From Limnospira sp050045915 (GTDB taxonomy: Bacteria; Cyanobacteriota; Cyanobacteriia; Cyanobacteriales; Microcoleaceae): 39,106 bases of DNA. The notes below the pieces were generated by a model. That model worked only from the letters and a program-made list of their open reading frames with translations, was not told the origin of the DNA and searched no databases. Where the stretch lies: the NCBI GenBank assembly GCA_050045915.1, contig JBNGCR010000029.1, forward strand, positions 1 through 39,106, in the 5' to 3' direction. Positions 21,146 through 29,604 of the stretch are shown here, piece after piece; the stretch's first letter is position 1, and each line of letters begins with the position of its first letter. The position numbers were made by a program, and so were the translations under genes.

Positions 21146-24100
21146 GTGAATGCCATGAATGTTTTAGAACAGGGTTCGGACGATTTAGCACCCGTCGATT
21201 ACAGCGATATATTGCAAAAAATATTGGGGTTAGTTCGCCAGGAAAATCCGTTTAAAATATCGAAAGATGGAAATCATTTGATTGTCGATTTGGATGCGAT
21301 CGCCACTCAAATTGCTGTTGCCAAAATTCAGAGTCCCATCACTTCCAGTCAGCGAGTTCGTTCCGCAACGGTTAATTTTAGTCCCAGTTTTCAGCCAAAA
21401 TTTCCGGGGTTGATTCGCGACATACGAGATCAATTAAAACAGAATCTATCGGATTGCGTCCAAACTCAAAATTTTGAGAGTATCGAACAATTTGTCAAGA
21501 GCTATCTTGAAAATTTACAGAGGGGAAGTTCAAACCAACTCGGTTTATTGTATAATTTCCCGAAGACTGCATCCGTCCAGAAATCGGGGTTGGAAACGCG
21601 GCGGGATGATGTGGGAAGCAAGTCTTTGCTGAAATTCCACAAACTGACGATTTCGGTTCGCCATATCTCCCGATTTCAAACCGATCTGATCGCCGGAGTG
21701 AAAAACCACCTGGAACGAAGACTTGGAGACGAATTTGAGAACAATCGAGATGATCTCGAAGAACAAATCGACGATTTAGAAGAAAATCTCAATTCCGACT
21801 TCTACAAATTGCGGCGGGTGGTGGATACGGAATCCTTGGGGAAACTGAAAAAAGAAGCGAAAATCCGCTATTTGGAATACCTGCGAGATAATTTGGAAAC
21901 CCAGGATCATCCCGATTTGGTTTATTTGCAGGATTTGATTCGGCGACTGAAAGCGATCGAGGAATATATTGGAAATCCTGACAAGCAGGATGGCGATTAT
22001 GATGTCAGCTATGGCGGGGAAACCATCAATTATCGGGAAGTCTTTTCGCGATCGGAAGCCTTCGATCCCCTTCCCATCATTCCCATCGTCACCGACAGTT
22101 TGGGGGAAACCACCTCTTCCGACGGCAGCGATCGCACTTTTACATTCGGTTTCAAGCTGAAATTTAACAACCCCGTTCAAGCTCGCGGCGGGGATAAAGC
22201 CTTCGACTATCATTTGAAACGGATCAATCCGGAGAGTTCGGAACATAAAGAAGAAGTCAGCCAAGATTCCGCAAAGTTTTATAGAAAACTGTTGAAGTGG
22301 GTGTTTCTCTACTATTTTGCTTTTGCAACCCACGGAAATCCAGAAGATCCCAACTACGATCGCCAATCCGAACTCACCTATGATGTTATCGAAAACTTTG
22401 ACAAGCGAGTTTTACCCATCCTAAAAGGAAGTGATGAGGACAAAAAAACCCGGTTATTGAAAAATTTCGTGTCGAGATTTGAAGAATTAAATGTCCGCCA
22501 CAAAATCAAACGGCTCAAAAAGTTACTCCACGGTTTCATCGAACAAAAAACTATTCTACAACCCCGGTACTTCTCCCTTCAGATTGGCGTCAATCGCGGC
22601 ATCTTAAAACGAGATCCTGATAGCCTGATTGAAGGAATGTTCTTTGATGATGTTGTCAGAGAGAATCCGAAAAAATGCCTGCAGTATATCACCATCGGCG
22701 AGTCTTACCCCGACGAGCAGATGTTGTGTCAGCTTCCCGCTCATCTCAAAATTGAAGATATCCGCTATTATCAAACGACAGAGCATGAGGAATTTAAAAT
22801 TGCCTACTCTGATTTAAAAAAAGTGCGAGCGTTACCGGTATTATTCGTTCCCAATAGTAAACTGAGTGAAGAAACCAGGGAAAAAAATTTTAATGCCATT
22901 AAATGTATCGTTTTTCCCTACAATCCCCGCCGCCTGGATAAAGATCAATTCAACTCGGTACAGGCTTTTGTTTATCAGTTTACAATGTCCTTGCTGGTTT
23001 ACATCACGCTGCGGGTACTTCTCGACGATGTTAAATATATGGTGTTTGTTCCAATTTTGCGGTTTCACGAAGGGACGTCGGAAAATCCGTCGCCTTCGGA
23101 AGAGTTTATGGCGGATTTATCGAAAGTCATTGCTCATTTTTTGAACGAGAAATATCGCTCTAATTCCCAAGGAATCCGTATTCAAGACATCAATAGGTTT
23201 AAATTACAAAATGCTTTAAGTTCCCTCTATTCAGTTTTGCCTCGAACCTTCACATTTACCGAATCTCTACCGCGACAGGATTCGTCATCTCCCCTGGATA
23301 AGTTAGCTTTAATTGTGGTGTCGAGCGTCGAAAGTGACGGGTTGCGAACCAATCGCGATCGCCAAGATCGAATTTTAACTCTATTTGGCGAAGCGGTGGG
23401 AATCACCAACAATTCGGGTACGGTTCGGATGCAACTGCTGAAAACCTTTTCCGCCAATTACCGCGATCGCAAATTATACAGTGAGCCATCTATCCTCAAA
23501 GATACCGTCGATTACCTTTATAAAAAACTGGGATACCGTCACTTTTTATATGTAGCTCAGGCTCCCTACACGGACAATCTCAACTTGACGCAAGTTCAAG
23601 ACGAAAGCCAGTATTATTTCATGTCACCCACCTTGATAAAATTCCTGGTTGCCGATTTGGATGACATCTACCTGTATCCCATATTTTTCAATAAATACTA
23701 TGTCAAGAAATCAAAACGTCTTTCTGAGAGTTCCTACAGTCTCAACAGTACGGAACAGTTGTTGAATTTAATGGAAGATGAAAGTCATAAGGTGGTGTTA
23801 TTCTTCAACCTGTTTAATGGTTTGTCGGTTGGAAAAGGGGACGATCGCTTTTATAACGGTGTCATTTCTTACTCTACCCTTTTGAATATTTACCCGAAAG
23901 TTCTCGATGATAGCGAGATTCGCCAGGGATTGATTGAAGAGGGTTCTCTGAAACAGGATATCCTCCAATATTTGACGCTATTTCACTTTTATCGATTGGA
24001 AAAAAATACCGGAAGAATACAGCTCAAACTCGATCCCTACGATCGCATCATCGGTGACGAGTCGTTGCGGAAACAGGCGGTATTTAACCACATGAGGGGA

Positions 24101-24172
24101 GATGTCAAATTTAATACCCTCGCTTTTTTGGCTGAAGTCAATTCGAGTTTGTATTCTGAAACAGTTGAATGA
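21146..24172 (+). CDS. Large protein of unknown function, partner of the downstream helicase-like protein
   Basis: I do not recognise this 1008-residue protein. It is hydrophilic, with no signal peptide or membrane segment, so it is probably cytosolic. An acidic, probably coiled-coil stretch lies near residues 195-225 (DDLEEQIDDLEENL). A Lys/Arg-rich helical part lies near 445-480 (KIKRLKKLLHGF). The segment after about residue 710 (LDKLALIVVSSVESDG... HFLYVAQAPYTDNLNL) alternates strands and helices like an enzyme fold, but I see no diagnostic catalytic motif. The frame may start at GTG 21146 or ATG 21155, neither with a strong Shine-Dalgarno. The helicase-like gene begins 46 bp after the stop, so they form an apparent operon. 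Length, pairing and A/T-rich composition suggest a defence or nucleic-acid-processing partner, which is an inference. Confidence 0.85.
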   Translation: MNAMNVLEQGSDDLAPVDYSDILQKILGLVRQENPFKISKDGNHLIVDLDAIATQIAVAKIQSPITSSQRVRSATVNFSPSFQPKFPGLIRDIRDQLKQNLSDCVQTQNFESIEQFVKSYLENLQRGSSNQLGLLYNFPKTASVQKSGLETRRDDVGSKSLLKFHKLTISVRHISRFQTDLIAGVKNHLERRLGDEFENNRDDLEEQIDDLEENLNSDFYKLRRVVDTESLGKLKKEAKIRYLEYLRDNLETQDHPDLVYLQDLIRRLKAIEEYIGNPDKQDGDYDVSYGGETINYREVFSRSEAFDPLPIIPIVTDSLGETTSSDGSDRTFTFGFKLKFNNPVQARGGDKAFDYHLKRINPESSEHKEEVSQDSAKFYRKLLKWVFLYYFAFATHGNPEDPNYDRQSELTYDVIENFDKRVLPILKGSDEDKKTRLLKNFVSRFEELNVRHKIKRLKKLLHGFIEQKTILQPRYFSLQIGVNRGILKRDPDSLIEGMFFDDVVRENPKKCLQYITIGESYPDEQMLCQLPAHLKIEDIRYYQTTEHEEFKIAYSDLKKVRALPVLFVPNSKLSEETREKNFNAIKCIVFPYNPRRLDKDQFNSVQAFVYQFTMSLLVYITLRVLLDDVKYMVFVPILRFHEGTSENPSPSEEFMADLSKVIAHFLNEKYRSNSQGIRIQDINRFKLQNALSSLYSVLPRTFTFTESLPRQDSSSPLDKLALIVVSSVESDGLRTNRDRQDRILTLFGEAVGITNNSGTVRMQLLKTFSANYRDRKLYSEPSILKDTVDYLYKKLGYRHFLYVAQAPYTDNLNLTQVQDESQYYFMSPTLIKFLVADLDDIYLYPIFFNKYYVKKSKRLSESSYSLNSTEQLLNLMEDESHKVVLFFNLFNGLSVGKGDDRFYNGVISYSTLLNIYPKVLDDSEIRQGLIEEGSLKQDILQYLTLFHFYRLEKNTGRIQLKLDPYDRIIGDESLRKQAVFNHMRGDVKFNTLAFLAEVNSSLYSETVE

Positions 24173-24210
24173 CAGCCAGGATGGCTGTTCTACTCGGTAA
24201 GGAAGGAGGT
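24172..24210 (+). promoter_or_regulatory. Intercistronic hairpin and strong ribosome binding site
   Basis: acagcca (24172-24178) pairs with tggctgt (24182-24188) over a 3-nt loop, starting on the last base of the upstream stop codon. A near-consensus Shine-Dalgarno ggaaggaggt (24201-24210) follows, 8 nt before the ATG at 24219. This decides the start of the helicase-like gene in favour of ATG over the TTG at 24216. The hairpin could be an mRNA-stability or processing element between the two cistrons. Confidence 0.65.
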
Positions 24211-24218
24211 TTTTATTG

Positions 24219-27200
24219 ATGGTTGCGGAGAATTTGGGACGGCTGTTTGAGGTGGGTTTCAATATTGGAGTTTTGGCGGCGATCGCAAAATATGAACTGT
24301 CCCACAATTTGGTCAATTTGTATCGTCGCGATCTCGAAAATTTGCGATTTCCCAAAATGCGACAGCAAATCGTCAAGGATGGGAATATTATCGATCCAGC
24401 GGATATTGAAAAGGTGAAAAAATGGGGATTGTTTTTGATCCAGAAAGGTTGGCTGTCGGGATTTAACTTTTTTCGGGAATATGTGGAATCGCTGGAAAAA
24501 GATGTATCCAAATATGAAATCGTTTACTATCAATGCTGTTTTTCTGGCGACAACAGTATCAAACAATATCCCAAAGATGGCAGTCTGGAAGTGTCGGAGT
24601 GGTTGTCTCAGTTGGGAGATGCGATCGCTCCCTCTGAATTGAATCGATATCGGGAAAAATACAGCGGAAAAGGGGAGTTTTTAAAAGCCGATACCCTGAT
24701 GTTACTCCGACGGCGGCGAACTTTGAAAATATTGGCGATCGACTTATCAGTTTTTTCGGTAAAGGAAACTCAGGATCTGCTCGATTTACAGGATAAAGAT
24801 TTAGTCAACCAGCGGCGACTTTTGTGGCGGGAGATTAGCTATCTGAAGTCGAAAAGTGCCTTTGCAAAGCTGCGACTTGATACCGGGACGGATGCCGATC
24901 TGGATCTCGAATTTTCCGATAACTTGAAACACTACTTTACCGCTTTCAAGCGACGGGACAAAGAAAGTACAAAACTGATTCAAGCCGCCAGTTATGCCTA
25001 CAGCTTTTATGGCTTTTTGCGGGAAGTCGGCATCGTCAACTCCGAGACAGATACAATCATTAATGCGGTGGGATACAGCGATCGCGGCATTAGTTCGATA
25101 TCTCTCAACCCGAAACATTCCCAACATCTGGATTTGCTGAAAACCTGCAACAACATCTATAAAAATGAACCCAGAGACGAGGAAATCGCGACGGCTAGAA
25201 AGCAGGTTTTTCAGACCATTCGTCGCAACCTGAAAAAAAGCTTTGAGGACGGAAATGCCTTGATCGATAAGCTATCCCATATCCAACCCGATTGTATCAA
25301 TATCATTCCCCCCCATACTGAAATTATCGATCACTTTAGTTCCACTTTGGAATTGAGACAACCCCACGCAGAAAAGGTGAAAGCTGCACTCGCCTCCGAC
25401 AATACCTATATTTTTCTAACCGGAAATCCCGGTATCGGCAAAACGACCGCGATCGTCGAGTTTTTAAAAACCCACATCGACGAAGGATTTCTCTTCTTTT
25501 ATGTCAGTCCCCGCAAACAGGTCAATTTGGATATTATCGAGAAATTCAAGAACCCAGAAACCAAGGAAATTTGCGACGATCGCCTGTTTTGCATGACCAC
25601 CAACTCGACCCTAATTGACAATTACGCACCCGCCAAAGCTGTCAATTACTTATCCCAACAAAAGCAAGGTGAATTTTCCCATCACGCCGTCACCTTTGTC
25701 GATCTCAACGAGCCTCCCAAACCCTTCAAGTCCCATCAAAATGCCGTTCAAAGAATCACCGACAGCCGCCTCAAAAACGCTCCCCACAAACGACCGGGAG
25801 TTTTATCAACCCTGTGTGAAGCCGTCCGCCACGCCGTCAAGGATGGCTTCTCCAATAATATTGTCGCTACCGCCTGCATTCAGTCCCTCCGAATGACCGC
25901 CACCGGCCGCAATACCCTGGAAAATTTCAGGATCATTTTTAAAGATGCCTACAATAAGCGATCGGGAACCGTCAACTCGGAAAAAATGGGGGAAATTTCC
26001 GGCCGCATCAAACATCTGTTTATCATGATTGACGAGATTACCGGAGATCACAGTGGCGTGGATTTTCTGAGTGAAATAAAGAAAATTATCGGCGAGTATG
26101 AATTGAGCGATCGCCGCCACGGCTTCAACACAAAAGTGATCGTCGCCGACGCCTCCATCGTCGATCCGGAAGTGATCACACAGCATCTCTCCGAAACGTC
26201 CGCCGAACCGGACAAAATCTTTTTCCGCCGGGTATCGGATTTGGAAATACCTCCCCTGTCCCAACGAGAATTTAAGTTCAACCGTTTGCCGGCGATCGCC
26301 ATTAACGCCAATTCCTACCCCGCCAAACAGTTGTCAATCACTTATAAAGCATTTGTCGAATCGGTCAAATTTAACGAAGAGAAATTTTTCAAACAGAAAG
26401 ATAAACTCTCGACAACGATTTTACAGCAAATTCTGGACGATATCAACGCACTCCGCAGCCGTCCCGGGACGGGTCAAATTTTGGTTTATATTCAAAATAA
26501 ACAGAAATTACAGCAGTTGATCGAATCGATCCAAAAACAGGAACCATTTGTCAAAAATGAAGATTATCTGGAAGTGCACGCCAACCTTTCGGAATCTGAC
26601 AGAAAGGAAATCGGTTTGTATCGCGATCGCGTCAAAGTTGTATTTATGACCTCCTCTGCCAGTCGAGGTCTGTCTTTCCCAAAATCCCAACATATTTTGG
26701 TGGAAATTCCCCAGTTTCAAGTCGAGAGTAACTTGATGGAAATCATCCAAGTTATCTATCGCTGTCGGGGAGAGTTTTCGGAAAATGGAAAATCCCAAAC
26801 TTTGGATAATACCGATAAAGAATTGACGTTTTATCTGTGCGATCGCGCGGTTTATTACGGCGACGACAGCGACCCCGAACTCTCCATCCAAGAAAGCGTT
26901 CTCAACCTATTTAACTTATTGTTAATCCTCAAAACCGCCATCATGACCCGCATTCGCGGTTATGGCAAAATCGGACGGGATCATTTCTTAATCATTCCCA
27001 TCGGCGGCAAGTCCCTGTCCGCCTCCGGCGAAAGTCTGACCGGTCAACTGGCGACGCTGATTAAGGAGCTAAAAAAAGAATATCACAGAAACCGTAAAAA
27101 TACAACCCTAGCAGAAATTTATGATAGTCTCCAGAATCTCCTCAGTCGGGGTGAATTTTTGCTAAGGCAGGACGGAGGCGAAAAACGCCAAAATTTATCC

Positions 27201-27875
27201 TATTTAGATTTACGAGAAAAATTCAATCACGGTTTTGAAAAACGCTGCGATCGCCTGGATAATTTGCTCGATATCGGCGATGTCGAACTTGGCTACATCT
27301 GCGGTAGCCTGCTACTGGTTCCCCTCAACAATCAAAACCTGGAAGAAACCTACGAAATTCGCTTGGCTGAAATTGTCACCCACGCCACCGACAACCGACG
27401 GAATAAAATGATCGCCATCCGGGAAAGTTCCCAATACCCGGAAAGTCTACGATCGCTGATGGGACGCGCGATCGCATTGATTGACAAACTCAAAGAACCC
27501 CGCGATCGCACCCAGCGACTCGAACAGCACAACCGCTGGACTGACCAATATTATGCTATTCCTTTATTTGCCTTTATCGTCGGCGACATCATCCGCGACT
27601 ATTTCCAAAATGAACAGTCAAAAAATGACCAAAAACTGGAAGGACAAGATAACAATTTTCGCGATATTTTGAGTCAATATATTTATCAACTCTACCCCGT
27701 CGATCAGGTTTTACCTATCGGCGATCGCTACCGAGAATTTCCCTTTGTCATCTTCAGAAGTTACAGCCTCGAACAGATGCGATCCAAAATTTTTAGCGAT
27801 CGCTATCTCCTCACCTCCACCGAATTAAATATCCTCAATATAATTCTCATGAAAAGCAATCCAACGGAATTTTAA
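24219..27875 (+). CDS. Large superfamily 2 helicase-like ATPase with unrecognised N- and C-terminal regions
   Basis: The 1218-residue protein has a recognisable motor in the middle. Walker A is GNPGIGKTT (402-410, Lys408). A DE box is IMIDEIT (Asp605-Glu606). The second RecA-like half has ILVYIQNKQK (motif IV-like), MTSSASRGLSFP (motif V-like, Thr811 to Gly817) and IIQVIYRCRG (motif VI-like, Gln844, Arg848, Arg850). The spacing fits an SF2 nucleic-acid helicase or translocase. Residues 1-390 are helical and charged and match nothing I know. After about 880 come 340 further residues with no visible nuclease, methylase or HD motif. The start is ATG 24219, set by a perfect Shine-Dalgarno. It is co-directional with the large unknown gene upstream and ends at a hairpin. 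Role: inferred ATP-driven engine of a two-component system. Confidence 0.87.
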   Translation: MVAENLGRLFEVGFNIGVLAAIAKYELSHNLVNLYRRDLENLRFPKMRQQIVKDGNIIDPADIEKVKKWGLFLIQKGWLSGFNFFREYVESLEKDVSKYEIVYYQCCFSGDNSIKQYPKDGSLEVSEWLSQLGDAIAPSELNRYREKYSGKGEFLKADTLMLLRRRRTLKILAIDLSVFSVKETQDLLDLQDKDLVNQRRLLWREISYLKSKSAFAKLRLDTGTDADLDLEFSDNLKHYFTAFKRRDKESTKLIQAASYAYSFYGFLREVGIVNSETDTIINAVGYSDRGISSISLNPKHSQHLDLLKTCNNIYKNEPRDEEIATARKQVFQTIRRNLKKSFEDGNALIDKLSHIQPDCINIIPPHTEIIDHFSSTLELRQPHAEKVKAALASDNTYIFLTGNPGIGKTTAIVEFLKTHIDEGFLFFYVSPRKQVNLDIIEKFKNPETKEICDDRLFCMTTNSTLIDNYAPAKAVNYLSQQKQGEFSHHAVTFVDLNEPPKPFKSHQNAVQRITDSRLKNAPHKRPGVLSTLCEAVRHAVKDGFSNNIVATACIQSLRMTATGRNTLENFRIIFKDAYNKRSGTVNSEKMGEISGRIKHLFIMIDEITGDHSGVDFLSEIKKIIGEYELSDRRHGFNTKVIVADASIVDPEVITQHLSETSAEPDKIFFRRVSDLEIPPLSQREFKFNRLPAIAINANSYPAKQLSITYKAFVESVKFNEEKFFKQKDKLSTTILQQILDDINALRSRPGTGQILVYIQNKQKLQQLIESIQKQEPFVKNEDYLEVHANLSESDRKEIGLYRDRVKVVFMTSSASRGLSFPKSQHILVEIPQFQVESNLMEIIQVIYRCRGEFSENGKSQTLDNTDKELTFYLCDRAVYYGDDSDPELSIQESVLNLFNLLLILKTAIMTRIRGYGKIGRDHFLIIPIGGKSLSASGESLTGQLATLIKELKKEYHRNRKNTTLAEIYDSLQNLLSRGEFLLRQDGGEKRQNLSYLDLREKFNHGFEKRCDRLDNLLDIGDVELGYICGSLLLVPLNNQNLEETYEIRLAEIVTHATDNRRNKMIAIRESSQYPESLRSLMGRAIALIDKLKEPRDRTQRLEQHNRWTDQYYAIPLFAFIVGDIIRDYFQNEQSKNDQKLEGQDNNFRDILSQYIYQLYPVDQVLPIGDRYREFPFVIFRSYSLEQMRSKIFSDRYLLTSTELNILNIILMKSNPTEF

Positions 27876-27877
27876 AC

Positions 27878-27899
27878 GGGCAACCCGAGACGGTTGCCC
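27878..27899 (+). repeat. Palindrome after the helicase-like gene (GGGCAACC/GGTTGCCC)
   Basis: An 8-bp perfect stem with a 6-nt loop starts two bases after the stop codon. An almost identical element in the opposite orientation lies at 33849-33870, so it is a dispersed repeat. It could still serve as a 3' end for the two-gene operon, although no T-run follows. Confidence 0.7.
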
Positions 27900-27936
27900 C
27901 CACGGAAATAGAAATAATATAATGATGAAAAGAATA

Positions 27937-28065
27937 TATAGCAGTGAGCGCTCGCGTGTTTACAGTTCCGGAAAGGGGGAAAAACCTCGAAACCCTTATG
28001 AAAAGGGGATTTCCCTTCCCCACACCCCACCGAGCACACCCCACACCCCAGCGCGCAGCGCTATA
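27937..28065 (+). mobile_element. MITE-like element, copy 1 (129 bp)
   Basis: The termini are imperfect inverted repeats: tatagcagtgagcgct (27937-27952) and, read from the other end, tatagcgctgcgcgct (28050-28065), 13 of 16 matching. The interior aligns over its length with the reverse complement of 30827-30956 (130 bp). There is no coding capacity. Mobility is inferred from the structure and the second copy; I see no transposase in the window. Confidence 0.7.
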
Positions 28066-28446
28066 AATTGGTAAAATACAAAAAACCGGCGATCGCCTTT
28101 TAAAGACTGTTTCGCCGGATGCCAAAAGCTCTGATTTTTAGGGTATCCAATTTGAGCTAGAGTATGAGGACAAGTCCGATTGAAAAGTGGTTGAGTGATA
28201 TTTAGGAAACATTAATGACGACCTGCAAAATCTCCAGTGGATTTGGTAGATGCATCTGAAGTTAAATTAAGCTCTGATATAAATTTGTCCCAACTCAAGG
28301 CTTCAAATTATGGCTTGATGTGGCGACAGGACAGACCCCAAAAATTGAACCTGTTGCCGAATTTGGTGTTTGAAGCCAGGGGGAGGCGAAGCGGGAGCAG
28401 AGAAAGGCTTGAACAATCAGAAATCGTTCTAGCTCCCCCCGTCATC
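28066..28446. other. Intergenic region without a convincing gene
   Basis: About 380 bp lie between the MITE-like element and the 3' end of the PEP-CTERM gene. A plus-strand frame opens at 28237 but runs antisense into the PEP-CTERM gene and looks non-coding. Near 28299 and 28370 there is a 9-bp inverted pair (ggcttcaaa/tttgaagcc) that may mark another decayed repeat. A gggggag/ctccccc pair downstream of the PEP-CTERM stop has a long loop. Confidence 0.5.
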
Positions 28447-29085
28447 CTAGCTGTTGCGAGACAGTCCTTTCTTGCCAACCAGCATTCCGCCGACTGCAAT
28501 CAGTCCCAGCAGAGCGGTGGGTTCGGGGATTTCTTGGGAAACATCGTCGTTAGAAGAACCCGTGTTAAACACATACACAGTAGCGTGAGACAGGTGTTCG
28601 CCGCTGGCTGTGTTCCAGCTTAATGCTTTATTGATGTCAATCCCATTTAAGAGGTAAGCATCAAATTGACGGCCAGCTTTCAGGACGAATGCAAAGGTAG
28701 AATCAGACAGGGCGGAATCGGTAAACGTAACATTACCGAACCCTTCACCTTCGCTGGAGATCGTGAAGTAGTCATTATCACCACTGCGACTCTCAACTTT
28801 GTAATCATCTAGACTGTAACCATCGATGACACTTTGACCAAATATGCTTTCGATGGTTTCAACATCATCATTGCCACCGAAACCAATGAAGGACTCGACT
28901 GCTAAATCCGCAAATACATTATCAAAGGAGCTGGCAATTACTGTTTCTTCAGCCCCACCGCCGCCGTTGCCGCCGCCGTTGCCACCGCCGTTGCCAGGTT
29001 TGGCCAACGCACCGGTTGCGGACATCGATACTAAACCGGCAGTCAAAACGGCGGATGCCGCAATTTTATAAAATCCAATCTTCAT
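28447..29085 (-). CDS. PEP-CTERM sorting domain protein
   Basis: This is a secreted protein of 212 residues. It has a Sec signal peptide (basic MKIGFYK, hydrophobic core, ALA cleavage site near residue 28). A Gly/Asn-rich stretch (PGNGGGNGGGNGGGG) follows, then a beta-rich body of unknown fold. The C-terminal PEP-CTERM signal IPEPTALLGLIAVGGMLVGKK ends in a few residues with basic character. PEP-CTERM tails are processed by an exosortase, and the mature protein is expected at the cell surface or in the extracellular matrix. No exosortase or glycan-synthesis gene is in this window. The gene stands alone. Its function cannot be read from the body of the protein. Confidence 0.9.
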   Translation of the reverse strand: MKIGFYKIAASAVLTAGLVSMSATGALAKPGNGGGNGGGNGGGGAEETVIASSFDNVFADLAVESFIGFGGNDDVETIESIFGQSVIDGYSLDDYKVESRSGDNDYFTISSEGEGFGNVTFTDSALSDSTFAFVLKAGRQFDAYLLNGIDINKALSWNTASGEHLSHATVYVFNTGSSNDDVSQEIPEPTALLGLIAVGGMLVGKKGLSRNS

Positions 29086-29604
29086 CTCTGCTCTCCGAAA
29101 CTGTGAGGTTTGCTGTGTGGGAGGCGCGGTGCGCTTTCCCTTATCTGTAAACTATAGTAGCGATTTTGCCAGGAAGTGTCTACAGTGTTTTCACGGATTT
29201 ACAACATCTTTACAGAAGTATCGTATAACCTTTAAATTTTTGTAAACTCTTCCGAAAGTTATAAAAAAATATTGCAAATTTATGTTTAGATATCAAGATT
29301 TGATGTTTTGTGAATCTTTTTGGGGTTCTAATCACGTCGGGGCATCGAGATAGATTGGGGGAGGATATTCGGATTATTGAGTATAAAAATAAACGCCGTA
29401 AATCCGTAAAAACCCTGACACGATCAACGATAACCGAGTGTTTGAGATTCATTTGTGATCCCGATCGCGATCCCCCTGTGTAAATTTACGGAATATCCCG
29501 GCGCGAATGTCAACGATGCCGATATCCGGAGATTGCCGGTTGTCAATATTACACGATTTCCCGGCGGCCCCCAATTCAGTATTTCTACGGACTCGGAATG
29601 CCTC
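29086..29604. other. Upstream region of the PEP-CTERM gene
   Basis: About 520 bp of mostly A/T-rich DNA lie between two minus-strand genes. It should hold the PEP-CTERM promoter next to 29085. I found no clear -35/-10 pair, riboswitch or repeat. A plus-strand frame beginning at 29455 continues antisense into the methyltransferase gene and is not counted as a gene. Confidence 0.5.

Noticed and set aside
23280..23720. Resemblance of the C-terminal third of the 1008-residue protein to a PIWI or caspase-like fold
   Set aside because: Only the strand-helix rhythm is suggestive; no DEDX/DDE set or His-Cys pair could be placed.
28237..28623. Plus-strand frame of 128 codons antisense to the PEP-CTERM gene
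   Set aside because: Half overlaps a well-supported gene on the other strand; the remainder shows no recognisable motif.
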